Shown: positions 18,020 through 26,279 of the stretch, piece after piece | Layout: every line of letters begins with the position of its first letter | How positions within the stretch are numbered: the first letter of the stretch is position 1 | Assembly: GCF_001939045.1 (NCBI RefSeq) | Contig: NZ_MKIM01000027.1 | Span: forward strand, 839,304 to 903,303 | DNA from: Rhizobium oryziradicis | Lineage (GTDB): Bacteria; Pseudomonadota; Alphaproteobacteria; Rhizobiales; Rhizobiaceae | Direction: 5' to 3' | Length of the DNA stretch: 64,000 bases | Position numbers and translations under genes: made by a program | The notes under the pieces: model-generated | Told to the model about the DNA's origin: nothing | The model's database searches: none | Seen by the model: only the letters and a program-made list of their open reading frames with translations

Positions 18020-18126
18020 TTTTGCTTTGTCCTTTGCGTCTTGGCTCTTAGCTATACCGATGGGAACCATTCCAGATCGGCTGTGGCTTGGAGATTTCAT
18101 CGTCAAATGATGAATGACGCATAATA

Positions 18127-18194
18127 TGCGCAAACGGATATTTACTGTAAATAGAAAAATGCGCAAACGAATATTTATTTTCCGTTCGCGGATA
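18127..18194. promoter_or_regulatory. Three operator sites upstream of the leftward operon
   Basis: Related 14-bp sites: TGCGCAAACGGATA (18127-18140), TGCGCAAACGAATA (18160-18173) and, inverted, TCCGTTCGCGGATA (18181-18194). They match the two sites in the repressor/Cro gap (18811-18856), so the CI protein probably represses the leftward genes here. Confidence 0.7.
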
Positions 18195-18204
18195 AAATGA
18201 ATAA

Positions 18205-18786
18205 CTAGCGCGGCTTTATCCAGTCGATGGGAGCTGCCCACTCGACCACTTCATCCACCATGTCGGGGAATAGGGCGTTTATGCTTGAGAGCGTCCATGT
18301 GTTTGGAGTTGTGCCTGGGCGGATCGTTTTAACGAATATCCGTCCGTCACCGAGTTGAACAACTGCACGCCGATTTACCATATCGCCGGGAGGAAGTGTT
18401 CTGGAATAATAGAGAAGCGTGCCTTCCTCATATGCTGGAAACATAGATTGGCCTGAGACTTCGACAGCTACTGTGTCCGGGTGTGCTTCCGATGGAGCGT
18501 CAACGTAGTTCTGCCCGCCGTCGTCTATCGCGTAAATCTCTTGTCCAGCACCTACTTTGCCCATCAATTTGACTTGGGTGCAGGGCTTGTCGCTCGATCT
18601 GCCGAACTCCTTTTCATAAAGTTCGCGAATTGCATCCCTGTGGTGGCCTTCTGGTTCTGAGCCGGATTTCCATCTGAATACGGTGGATTGAGAAACAGAA
18701 AAGTGAGCGGCCAGTTTCATCTGGTTCCACTTTTTTAGCGCCAATAATTCTGCAACTTGCTTCGCTACATCCATGTTCATATGCAT
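18205..18786 (-). CDS. LexA-like CI repressor with S24 peptidase domain
   Basis: 193 residues. N-terminal XRE-type HTH (residues 7-45: QMKLAAHFSVSQSTVFRWKSG), a linker with the cleavable Ala80-Gly81 bond (KVGAGQ), and an S24 domain with the serine in SGQSMFPAYEEG (S114) and lysine in RIFVKTIRPG (K153). It should maintain lysogeny and self-cleave on RecA activation. Start at 18786 has AAGG nine bases upstream. It is divergent from the Cro-like gene across a short gap with two operators. Confidence 0.92.
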   Translation of the reverse strand: MHMNMDVAKQVAELLALKKWNQMKLAAHFSVSQSTVFRWKSGSEPEGHHRDAIRELYEKEFGRSSDKPCTQVKLMGKVGAGQEIYAIDDGGQNYVDAPSEAHPDTVAVEVSGQSMFPAYEEGTLLYYSRTLPPGDMVNRRAVVQLGDGRIFVKTIRPGTTPNTWTLSSINALFPDMVDEVVEWAAPIDWIKPR

Positions 18787-18810
18787 ATTATGAAACCTTC
18801 AATTCAAAAA

Positions 18811-18856
18811 ATCCGTTTGCGGATAAAATTTGTATTGATAAATATCTGTTTGCGCA
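18811..18856. promoter_or_regulatory. CI/Cro operator region
   Basis: Two sites, ATCCGTTTGCGGATA (18811-18825) and TATCTGTTTGCGCA (18843-18856), lie between the divergent repressor and Cro-like genes. Their shared core is CCGTTTGCG flanked by AT. A third inverted motif (GCGCATATTATGCGC, 18853-18867) overlaps the second site and sits just upstream of the Cro start. Confidence 0.7.
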
Positions 18857-18868
18857 TATTATGCGCCT

Positions 18869-19087
18869 ATGAACACGATGCATTTCATCCGTAAGACGTT
18901 GCTTAACCTCAGCCAGTCTGAGTTTGCCTCCATTTTGGAGGTTTCGCAGTCGACTGTGTCCCGTTGGGAGCGTGGCGTCGCCCCCTCGCTTGATGAGATG
19001 ACTAAGATTCGTGCCGTCGCAATTCTGCGAGGTGTCGAGTGGCAAGATCGTTTCTTTTTTGAAGTTCCAAACGAGTCCTCCAAATGA
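18869..19087 (+). CDS. Cro-like XRE-family regulator
   Basis: 72 residues, a bare XRE HTH: NLSQSEFASILEVSQSTVSRWERGVAPS at 14-41. Divergent from the S24 repressor and first gene of the rightward early operon, so it is the Cro counterpart. Its stop overlaps the ATG of a 46-codon gene (ATGA at 19084-19087). Confidence 0.88.
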   Translation: MNTMHFIRKTLLNLSQSEFASILEVSQSTVSRWERGVAPSLDEMTKIRAVAILRGVEWQDRFFFEVPNESSK

Positions 19088-19224
19088 GCGTCTCGTTTTA
19101 TCAATTTTGTGTTCCAGCCAGCAAATCGCGCACGCCTGCCTGCGAAGCTTGCGCGATCCGCACCGGGTTATATGGCGTCTGGCCCGGTGCGGACATTTAT
19201 CATTTCCCATGCGGGCCTCCCTAG
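19084..19224 (+). CDS. Tiny cysteine-rich early protein
   Basis: 46 codons starting in an ATGA overlap with the Cro-like gene. The peptide has four cysteines, including a CEAC pair at residues 20-23, and a PCGPP C-terminus, suggesting a small metal-binding or disulfide fold. Coupling to Cro supports it being translated. The 90 bases after it, before 19316, hold no further gene. Confidence 0.5.
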   Translation: MSVSFYQFCVPASKSRTPACEACAIRTGLYGVWPGADIYHFPCGPP

Positions 19225-19315
19225 CGGTGTAGCTGGTCCTTCCTACGCGCCTGAGACGTGGGGATCATAGAATCATTTTCGCTTTTTGTTTCCTTGACTT
19301 GATCGGGGTGTTTTC

Positions 19316-19798
19316 GTGCGCCGTTTTTCTGAGAATGAATATCTGTCGCTGAAGCGTGTGCTGGATGTGGCCTATGAGCTGGCCGGTGGCGTTTCGGTGC
19401 TTCGGCATGTGACCCGCGTTAGCATTTCGCAGCTGTCCAAATATGCATCGGCGTTTAAATCTGCGCTGGATGATCCGCGCTCCGATGAAAAGACCTTCAT
19501 TCCGGTGGACGTTGCCATTGATGTGGATAGGGCGGCGAAAGAGCCTTTGATCACGGCCAAGATGGCGGAATTGCTGGGCTACCGCTTGGTGGCCGCAGAA
19601 GAGCGCCTTGCGCGTGCCGGGGTTCTTTCGGTGGAAGACGCTTTTCGCATTATCGATGAAGCCACCGATTTTTGGCGGCTCACCCGCGAAGCCTTTGCCG
19701 ATGGCCGAATCGATGCGCTGGAGCGCCAGCAGCTACGCTACAAAATCGGCCAGTTGATCCGGGCCGCCCACATCATTTCCGATAAGTTGGAGGATTGA
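19316..19798 (+). CDS. Putative phage regulatory protein (CII/CP76-like)
   Basis: 160 residues from a GTG start. The helical N-terminal part (VLDVAYELAGGVSVLRHVTRVSISQLSKYAS) looks like a CII/CP76-type DNA-binding region, and the rest is alpha-helical and charged. It is second or third in the rightward operon, where a CII-like activator would be expected. The assignment rests on pattern and position only. It is followed after 4 bp by the adenine methylase-like gene. Confidence 0.55.
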   Translation: MRRFSENEYLSLKRVLDVAYELAGGVSVLRHVTRVSISQLSKYASAFKSALDDPRSDEKTFIPVDVAIDVDRAAKEPLITAKMAELLGYRLVAAEERLARAGVLSVEDAFRIIDEATDFWRLTREAFADGRIDALERQQLRYKIGQLIRAAHIISDKLED

Positions 19799-19802
19799 GG
19801 CG

Positions 19803-21422
19803 ATGGCCGGTTATGTGCCCGTTAAATTCCCCAAGCCCGGTTCTGCCGGGCTTCCGCTTATTGAGGCTGCCTTGCGCGATGGTGAGGTGTTTACCACCGA
19901 TTCGCAGCAGGCGATTGCTGCGGCCAAGTGCCTGAGCAACGGTTATCTGACCCGTGATCAGCAGAATGGGAATCGCTGGTTTCCAACGGATAAGGGCCGG
20001 GCGATGCTGGCGGCGCGCAACGCGCTTGCGCCTGTCTCGCCGGATGCTGTGCGGCTGGTTGATAGCGTGGGGCAGGCGCGCGAATTGTTCGCAGCGGGCG
20101 ATCTGGTGGCGGCGCGCGATCTTGCGCAGTTTGCCTATTCCAGCGCGCCCGCCTTTGCTAAAATGGCCGCGAAACTGCGGTTGAAGGATGCCCTTGAGGC
20201 TTGCCAGCGTATTCAAGCCGATGCGCTGGAAGTTGTCAGCTATTCCGAGATCCACATTGCCACAGATTGGGAACGGCTTTCCGCAGAAGGCAAGACCCAT
20301 CGCGGGCGGCCAAAAAGCGTCGTCGTTGAAGACGCTTTTACCGCGCTGGAAGTTGGCCTAACGCGGGATCAAATCCACAAGGCCAAAAAGCTGCGCGATG
20401 CTGAACATGCGCAACCGGGCTTTATTCGCCGCACGATTGAAGTGTTGGTGCGCAGCGGCGTTGCGCCCACCAAAGCCGGTTTGCGCGCGGCCATTGGCAC
20501 CAAATCGGCCAGCAAAGCCGAAAAAGGCGTCCAGCTTTACGAGACACCTATTGAAGCCATGCGCACCCTGCTGGCGCTGGAAAGCTTTTCCGCGACGGTG
20601 AAAGAGCCGTTTGTGGGCAAAGGCGCGATTTTAAAGCCGCTGGAAGAGGCGGGCTATGATGTGCTGATTGCCGATCTGGAAGATCGGGGCATCACCACGC
20701 AATACGGCGAAAAACAGCAGGTTGGCGATTTTCTGTTGTCGGACCCGCAAGATACCGTTGGCATGGATATTGTCAGCAATCCTCCTTACGATGACTTGGC
20801 CAATGCCTGCATTGCCCATGCGCTCAAGGCTCACAAGCCGCGCAAGATGGCGATGTTGCTCAACTGGAATTTTGCAGCAGGCTTTGACGATCCAAACCGC
20901 CGTTTTGTGATGGAAGAGTGCCCGCCAAGCCGGGTCTATCTCTTCACCAAGCGGTTGCCGATGATGCACCGCGACGGCTGGGACGGGCCAAAGGCCACAA
21001 GCCAGATGAATACGGCGTGGTTCGTCTGGGAGCAAAACGAAGACGGCTCTTATGGTGCGCCGGGGCAAGGCTTCACCACGTTTCGGGTGTTCTGGCCCGA
21101 TTTTGAATATGCCGAACCGGCGCGCCCAGGTGATGGCGGTCATTGGACCGGGCCTATGGTCTTTCGTGAGCGCGAAGAGGATTTCACCCGCCAAACGCCA
21201 AAGCTGACCGATGCGGAAAAGCTGGATGCCGTGCGCGGGCGGGCGCTGGCATGGATGGAAAATTGCGGCTGGTTCAACATGGATATGTTGCGCAGGGGCG
21301 TCAGCATCCGCCCGACCACAGCCTCGGCCTTGGTGGCCGAGCTGGTGGAACATGGCGCTATTGTTGAGAGCGGCGGCGGTTGGCGTTGGGCCGGTGTTGC
21401 TGGTCAAGGCGGTGCGGCATGA
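19803..21422 (+). CDS. Phage DNA adenine methyltransferase-like protein
   Basis: 539 residues. The central part has the N6-adenine methylase pattern: YETP (246-249), motif I-like EPFVGKGAIL (268-277), an acidic residue after DVLIADLED, and motif IV SNPPYDD (NPPY at 326-329). The first 240 residues hold a separate helical domain with a GRPKS basic patch; the last 80 residues look like a winged helix (MLRRGVSIRPTTASALVAELVEHG). It likely methylates phage DNA to evade host restriction. Its stop overlaps the next start (ATGA). Confidence 0.75.
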   Translation: MAGYVPVKFPKPGSAGLPLIEAALRDGEVFTTDSQQAIAAAKCLSNGYLTRDQQNGNRWFPTDKGRAMLAARNALAPVSPDAVRLVDSVGQARELFAAGDLVAARDLAQFAYSSAPAFAKMAAKLRLKDALEACQRIQADALEVVSYSEIHIATDWERLSAEGKTHRGRPKSVVVEDAFTALEVGLTRDQIHKAKKLRDAEHAQPGFIRRTIEVLVRSGVAPTKAGLRAAIGTKSASKAEKGVQLYETPIEAMRTLLALESFSATVKEPFVGKGAILKPLEEAGYDVLIADLEDRGITTQYGEKQQVGDFLLSDPQDTVGMDIVSNPPYDDLANACIAHALKAHKPRKMAMLLNWNFAAGFDDPNRRFVMEECPPSRVYLFTKRLPMMHRDGWDGPKATSQMNTAWFVWEQNEDGSYGAPGQGFTTFRVFWPDFEYAEPARPGDGGHWTGPMVFREREEDFTRQTPKLTDAEKLDAVRGRALAWMENCGWFNMDMLRRGVSIRPTTASALVAELVEHGAIVESGGGWRWAGVAGQGGAA

Positions 21423-22171
21423 CCATCGCTTTGAAACACTTCCATGGCAAATCCGTGCAGCCACTGCGCATCCTGATTGGGTGCGAAACATCGGGTGTTG
21501 TCCGTCGCGCCTTTGCGGCTCTGGGCCATGATGTTTGGTCTTGCGATCTGCTGCCCGCCGATGACCGCAGCAATCGTCACATCATGTGCGATGTACGCGA
21601 TTTGCTTGGCGATGGTTGGGATTTGCTGGTCGTACTTCATCCGCCATGCACCCGGCTGTGTAACTCCGGTGTTCGGTGGTTGAGAGAGCCACCGAGGAAT
21701 GCGCCCCGCGATGCAACCCCTGAAGAAAGAGCCGCCTGGGCGGCGATGTCGCGTGAAGACAGGCTGCGCATCATGTGGCGGCTGCTGGATGAGGGGGCGG
21801 CGCTGTTTTCCGATTGCTGGAATGCGCCAATCGAGCGCATCGCGGTTGAAAACCCCGTCATGCATCTGCACGCGAAACAGCGGATACGGAATTATCAGAA
21901 GGCTGCGCAGACCGTGCAGCCGTGGTGGTTTGGTGATCCTGCATTCAAGGGCACGTCACTCTATCTGCGCGGCCTGCCGCCATTGGTTGCCACCAACCGC
22001 CTGACCCCGCCACAGCGCGGCACGGATGAGCATAAAATCTGGTCTGGCGTGCATCGGGCCTCACCGGGCGCGAACCGCTGGCAAATCCGCTCCAAGACGT
22101 TTCCGAGCATCGCGGCTGCAATGGCGTTGCAATGGGGCGGCCACGCCGTGGAGGCAGCGGCATGCGTATGA
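21419..22171 (+). CDS. C5-methyltransferase-like phage protein
   Basis: 250 residues from the ATG in the ATGA overlap at 21419. Motif I-like LIGCETSGVVRRAFAALGHD is followed by WSCDLLPAD, then HPPCTRLCNSG resembling the catalytic PC motif IV of cytosine-C5 methylases, and AVENPVM resembling the ENV motif VI. A target-recognition region appears short or absent, so activity is uncertain. Proteins of this type are frequent in phage early operons and are often left as hypothetical. Confidence 0.65.
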   Translation: MTIALKHFHGKSVQPLRILIGCETSGVVRRAFAALGHDVWSCDLLPADDRSNRHIMCDVRDLLGDGWDLLVVLHPPCTRLCNSGVRWLREPPRNAPRDATPEERAAWAAMSREDRLRIMWRLLDEGAALFSDCWNAPIERIAVENPVMHLHAKQRIRNYQKAAQTVQPWWFGDPAFKGTSLYLRGLPPLVATNRLTPPQRGTDEHKIWSGVHRASPGANRWQIRSKTFPSIAAAMALQWGGHAVEAAACV

Positions 22172-22710
22172 CCGATCCAAAGCGCGACCGCGAAAAGGTG
22201 GCCATCAACCGGCTGCGCGCCACGGCGGATCGTCGATCTGGCGACATTTGGACCGTGGAAGATCGGCGCGGTGGCTTGCGGGTTATTGTGCGCCGTTCCA
22301 CCGGCGAGGATGCCCATGTGGCCACCATCCACGCGGATGCGCTGGATGATGAGCGCGACCTGATATGTGGCGCGCTTGGCAATCTCTTGCTGTTTCTACG
22401 CCTGTTTGATCGTGCTGCCAATGCTGTTCGCGATTTGCGCGGGCAGCTGGAGCGCGGGCAGGCGCAAGCGCACAAAAAAAACTATTCGGCGCAAGCCGCC
22501 ATGCTGCTGTCGGACAGGGCGTTTCAACGCTTTCTTGAGGGCAAGGGGGCAGGCGGGCCGGTGCGAGACAAGGGGGCGGCGGACACGCGCCTGAAAAGCC
22601 TTCTCGCCATTTCCAGCAAATCACAGATCAACACGGTTGAGCGCGCGCGGGCTGCCTTTTTGGCGCTGCGGTGCGAGTTCGACGCGTGGAAACGCGGAGG
22701 TACGCAATGA
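22162..22710 (+). CDS. Hypothetical early phage protein
   Basis: 182 residues. GGAGG lies seven bases before the ATG at 22162; a second ATG at 22168 overlaps the previous stop. Basic N-terminus, a beta-rich segment (IWTVEDRRGGLRVIVRRS), then helices. No known domain recognised. Overlaps on both sides place it firmly in the early operon. Confidence 0.7.
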   Translation: MRMTDPKRDREKVAINRLRATADRRSGDIWTVEDRRGGLRVIVRRSTGEDAHVATIHADALDDERDLICGALGNLLLFLRLFDRAANAVRDLRGQLERGQAQAHKKNYSAQAAMLLSDRAFQRFLEGKGAGGPVRDKGAADTRLKSLLAISSKSQINTVERARAAFLALRCEFDAWKRGGTQ

Positions 22711-23000
22711 CGGATATTTTGCCAATTGTTGAGCAGCTTTACGACTGCCAAACGGATGCCGAGCGGGCCGACTGGCTGTTGCGCGTGCCGCAGGGTGTTA
22801 TCTTGCGCGATCTTTCCACCATTCGCACCGCATTGCGCACGGCTGGCTTTCTGGCCGGTGTGGCCTGCCTTGAGGTGGAGTTTGCGGCGCTCAATGCCAC
22901 GCGCCTGCCGGATGGCGGATTAGCAGAGGCGCATGTGGCGGCGGTGAAGGATGCCCGCATTTTTCTGGAAACTATTGTCTGCAAGGGAGGTCTGGCGTGA
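22707..23000 (+). CDS. Hypothetical early phage protein
   Basis: 97 residues, coupled by ATGA overlap at 22707 and followed by a GTGA overlap with the replication gene at 22997. Mostly alpha-helical (IVEQLYDCQTDAERADWLLRV). GGAGG precedes the start. Function unknown. Confidence 0.7.
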   Translation: MTDILPIVEQLYDCQTDAERADWLLRVPQGVILRDLSTIRTALRTAGFLAGVACLEVEFAALNATRLPDGGLAEAHVAAVKDARIFLETIVCKGGLA

Positions 23001-24244
23001 GTGCTGAAGCCACGATCCGGCGCGGGGTTCGCAACGCGCGTTACACCACAGTGCCGAACCATGTGTTTGAGGATGACCGGCTTTCTATGGAAGCGCGGTG
23101 GTTGCTTGGCTATCTGCTGTCCAAGCCAGATAACTGGACGGTTGTTGTTGGCGATATCGTGAAGCGCGGCAAATGCGGGCGCGATAAGGCCCGCAAGATG
23201 ATCGCCGAGTTGGTCGAGATCGGCTATGCGGAACGGGAACAGACGCGCGACGACGGCAAATTCAGCGCCTCGGTTCTGGTGATCTATGATGAGCCGCGCG
23301 ATGTGGTGCCGGTTGCAGATCCAGCCGCTTCTGAAAGTGTTGCATTTCTACCGCAGACTGATTTACCGGCGACGGCAAAACCGTCGCCGGTTTTGCCGTC
23401 GCCGGTAAAATCGGCACCTAGTAAAGACTTAAAGATAGTAAATACTGAATCTCTACCAAGCGGAGAGGCCCTTGCCGATGATTTGGAAAGTGCCCCGGCA
23501 TCTGACGTCCCGGAAAAGGGGCAGGGACGGGTGGAGCGGGAACGTGCCAGTCGTCAGTTTGACGTTTGGTTCAAAGCTTGGCCCAAGCCCGGCAGTCCAG
23601 TCTTTGCCCGCAATGCTTGGTTTGCGTTGTCGGCTGATGACCGCGCCGCCTGCATTGAGAAAACACCGACCTATCTGGCATGGGCCAAGCCCGAGGAACT
23701 GACAGCACCAGCGGTCTACCTGAAGGGCCGGGCGTGGAATGACGTGCCAGAGGATTTCTCGACGGATCAAGCGCCAGTGCGTGAGCTTGCCAAGCCTTGT
23801 GGCAAACTTTGGATGGGCACGCGACTGGAAGCGCTGTTCGGCGAACCCACGGGCCGCTTTCATATCACGAAGTTTGACGAAGCCCGCCTTGCAAATGGTC
23901 TGATTAGCCGGGAAGCATTGTTGCGAGAGAAGCGCCGCGACCATGGCTGGCCGCTTGTCTGCGGTATGCAGGACTTTGCGCGGCGAGATGTGCCCTTCTT
24001 TGGCTTGTTGACCCTGAAACCCTTTGTTGCCGATTTCCAGAGGGTAGAGCGCGGAACGCCTTTGCTGGACGCATGGCGACGGTTGCATGAGCGCCGGGGC
24101 TGGCTGTTTGTCGATGGCCTGCGCGACTGGAACTATTTCCCGCCCATTGAAGACGGCGCGGATGATCTCGATGCGGCTGTGGAAGCGGCGCTCGAACACT
24201 TCAAAACCAAGATCAGCAAGGAGCGCACCAATGATGCAGCATAA
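22997..24244 (+). CDS. Helix-turn-helix phage replication-type protein
   Basis: 415 residues from a GTG overlapping the previous stop. The N-terminal 95 residues form the winged-helix domain found in phage O/DnaD-like initiators (YTTVPNHVFEDDRLSMEARWLLGYLLSKPDNWTV, RGKCGRDKARKMIAELVEIGY). A low-complexity linker (about 115-185) follows, then a C-terminal region with FDVWFKAWPKP and KGRAWNDVPED. The linker DNA contains a striking inverted repeat (23362-23409), comparable in placement to the lambda origin inside gene O. The initiator role is inferred. Confidence 0.72.
   Translation: MSAEATIRRGVRNARYTTVPNHVFEDDRLSMEARWLLGYLLSKPDNWTVVVGDIVKRGKCGRDKARKMIAELVEIGYAEREQTRDDGKFSASVLVIYDEPRDVVPVADPAASESVAFLPQTDLPATAKPSPVLPSPVKSAPSKDLKIVNTESLPSGEALADDLESAPASDVPEKGQGRVERERASRQFDVWFKAWPKPGSPVFARNAWFALSADDRAACIEKTPTYLAWAKPEELTAPAVYLKGRAWNDVPEDFSTDQAPVRELAKPCGKLWMGTRLEALFGEPTGRFHITKFDEARLANGLISREALLREKRRDHGWPLVCGMQDFARRDVPFFGLLTLKPFVADFQRVERGTPLLDAWRRLHERRGWLFVDGLRDWNYFPPIEDGADDLDAAVEAALEHFKTKISKERTNDAA
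23362..23409. other. Large inverted repeat, candidate replication origin
   Basis: A 20-bp arm starting TTTACCGGCGACGG (23362-23381) is perfectly repeated in inverse at 23390-23409 around an 8-base centre, which itself continues the GCCGTCGCCGG pattern. It lies in the linker-coding part of the replication-type gene. It could be an origin, a protein-binding site or only a coding repeat (PSPVLPSPVK). Confidence 0.45.
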
Positions 24245-24887
24245 TGGAAACCTCTTGCGTGGCGTTTCAGATCAGGGGCTTTTGAAGCTTGCCCAGATCA
24301 ATGAGGCAGAGGCTAGCCGCCAACGCATGATTGCCATGGCGCGGCAGGATCGGCCTGGCTTTGAGCAGGTGGCCCGCTGGCTGGTGGCCAGTTGCCAGAG
24401 TGGCACCGAACAGGCTGCTCGTGATTCCTTGCAAGAGCAGCGAATCGAATGCTGGTGCCCTTGTGAAAAGCTGCGGTATCCGCCACGGCGCGGCAAACAG
24501 GCTGTGGAAATTCAGCGGGCAATTTTTCGCGGCTATCTTTTTGTAAGGGTGATTCCAGACAACGAAGCCTTTGTCGGCCTGTTGGTGGCATCGAAGTTAA
24601 AGGGGCTGATGGGGCAGGATGGCAAGCCTTATCTGATGCCGGAAACTTTGATGAGCAAGCTGATGTTGTCGGTCAAAAAATCTGAGCGAAAACATATGGA
24701 TGGCGAGAGCCTGCCGGTGATGCCGGATCTGCTTGGCAAGACGGTGACAATCCGCTCTGGACCGTTTGCCGAGTTCGTTGTGACGGTGCGCAAGGTTCTC
24801 TCCAAGCGCGGGCAGGTGGTTGTTGATGTGCCCCTGTTTGGCGGTATGAGCGAAATCATCTTGGGTGTTGACAGCGTCGTCGCGTGA
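24231..24887 (+). CDS. Phage NusG-like (NGN-KOW) antiterminator candidate
   Basis: 218 residues. The core from about residue 47 (ARWLVASCQSGTEQAARDSLQEQ, CWCPCEKLRY, FRGYLFVRVIPDNE) follows the NGN domain, and the C-terminal part (LLGKTVTIRSGPFAEFVVTVRKVLSKRGQVVVDVPLFG) is a KOW-like domain, as in NusG, RfaH and LoaP. Start 24231 has AAGGAG nearby. As last gene of the early operon ahead of the late genes, it probably promotes late transcription past terminators. That role is inferred from fold and position. Confidence 0.78.
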   Translation: MMQHNGNLLRGVSDQGLLKLAQINEAEASRQRMIAMARQDRPGFEQVARWLVASCQSGTEQAARDSLQEQRIECWCPCEKLRYPPRRGKQAVEIQRAIFRGYLFVRVIPDNEAFVGLLVASKLKGLMGQDGKPYLMPETLMSKLMLSVKKSERKHMDGESLPVMPDLLGKTVTIRSGPFAEFVVTVRKVLSKRGQVVVDVPLFGGMSEIILGVDSVVA

Positions 24888-25035
24888 GATTATCGCTCGA
24901 AATGTGGAAAGGCGAACAGCGCCTCTCCATTCGAGATGACCGGGGCGTCTGATGCTCCCAAAGGGATTGATGTTCTCCCCCGGCCTCGTTCTGATCCAAG
25001 CCAATAGGCGGTGCGATTCAGAGCCAGTGCGTAAG

Positions 25036-25290
25036 CTATGACCGAAACTGTTTTTGATAAATGGAAATAGGAATAGCCTGATTATCATCGTTCTCGGTTG
25101 TATTGCTGGTTTCTTGATATGCTTTCATGTGCGCGATAGCGTATTCGCGCTCACGTATTTCTCTCTCGACGCATTCCAACACAAATAACGTATCAACTGA
25201 ATAAGCATCAAGTCGCTTTATATTCGAAAGTTGGGTGTATGCGTTTTTTAATAATTGCATTTCGTTTTTGATTTTTTCATTGATTGACAT
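25036..25290 (-). CDS. AT-rich reversed small protein
   Basis: 84 residues, mostly helical and charged (MSINEKIKNEMQLLKNAYTQLSNIK... REIREREYAIAHMKAYQE). It runs against the flanking phage genes and is clearly more AT-rich, the profile of a moron. The ribosome site is weak. The 148 bp between the NusG-like gene and this one (24888-25035) hold no gene. Confidence 0.55.
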   Translation of the reverse strand: MSINEKIKNEMQLLKNAYTQLSNIKRLDAYSVDTLFVLECVEREIREREYAIAHMKAYQETSNTTENDDNQAIPISIYQKQFRS

Positions 25291-25390
25291 TTTTTATTTT
25301 CCAATCTCTTGTAATAAACGAATAAATTTAAGTATTGTTCCATTTGTTATTTAAGGGCGGCCAGAGGGTCGCCTTTTTACGTTAAGAGGT

Positions 25391-25714
25391 ATGGGGATAC
25401 GTTATGATGAGGGCAGGCCGTGGAAGGGGTGGTACTCCACCGCCCGCTGGCGAAAGACCCGGCTTAACCAGCTGACCATGGAACCGCTCTGCCGCATGTG
25501 CAGGCTGCAAGGCCGCTTCACTGCCGCCACGGTTTGTGACCACATCGAACGCCACAGCGGCAACCCTGACAAGTTTTGGAATGGTCCGTTTCAAAGCCTT
25601 TGCAAGACCCACCACGACGCAACCAAACAGGCAGAAGAGCATCGCGGCTTCTCGACGGCAGCAGGCACAGACGGCTGGCCCATCGACCCCCGCCACCCAG
25701 CAAACCGAGGATAG
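25391..25714 (+). CDS. HNH endonuclease
   Basis: 107 residues. Zinc-binding CRMC (residues 34-37), then CDHIERHSGNPDKFWNGPFQSLCKTHHD, giving the D-H...N...H core of an HNH nuclease. Phage HNH proteins next to the terminase often aid cos cleavage and packaging. It is followed by a reversed two-gene insert before the terminase. Confidence 0.9.
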   Translation: MGIRYDEGRPWKGWYSTARWRKTRLNQLTMEPLCRMCRLQGRFTAATVCDHIERHSGNPDKFWNGPFQSLCKTHHDATKQAEEHRGFSTAAGTDGWPIDPRHPANRG

Positions 25715-25805
25715 GGGGCGGGTCAAAAGTTCAAACCCCCTCTCCCCGCGCACCGGCGTCAGTCATTTCTGTGTAGCGCGGGGAAATTGGAGGGAAAAAG
25801 CCAAT

Positions 25806-26279
25806 TCAGTCGTTTATGTTGGGTGTCAAGTCGGGTCGAGAGAAAATCCAAAAAGCGATGCTGACTACCACGCCGACCAATCCGGGCAACAGCAGGCGAC
25901 TCGGCTCGTATAGATAAGCATCACTTAGCTCTTTTCCAGCAATACCTATTCCGAGGTTGTTTTGATATGCGAACCATAACCAGTTTACTAATATTCCAAT
26001 GCATCGAAAACCAACGCCTGCCAAAAAACCTGCGATAGCGTAAGACGTTAGTCGTTTCATCCCGTGCTTTTGAAGTGTCAGGATTATTGGAATGCCGAGT
26101 ATAAACATGCCAAGGTAGGTCAATAGGGCGCTGACTAGTAAAGTGCTCCAGACAATTTCTGACGTGGACATAGTTGACAAAATTGGGTCGGAATTTGCCC
26201 TAAGGACTGAATAGCTGGCATAGATTGGAGGTGCACATAGTGGTGCGATTGCAAAGCTTAGCAATGTTCTTTTGCGCAT
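25806..26279 (-). CDS. Hypothetical four-helix membrane protein
   Basis: 157 residues with about four hydrophobic segments (near 7-20, 43-68, 80-100, 128-147). Start overlaps the previous gene's stop by one base (TAATG). Paired with a secreted protein, both reversed between HNH and terminase, so likely lysogeny-expressed cargo, perhaps superinfection exclusion. No homologue recognised. Confidence 0.6.
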   Translation of the reverse strand: MRKRTLLSFAIAPLCAPPIYASYSVLRANSDPILSTMSTSEIVWSTLLVSALLTYLGMFILGIPIILTLQKHGMKRLTSYAIAGFLAGVGFRCIGILVNWLWFAYQNNLGIGIAGKELSDAYLYEPSRLLLPGLVGVVVSIAFWIFSRPDLTPNIND

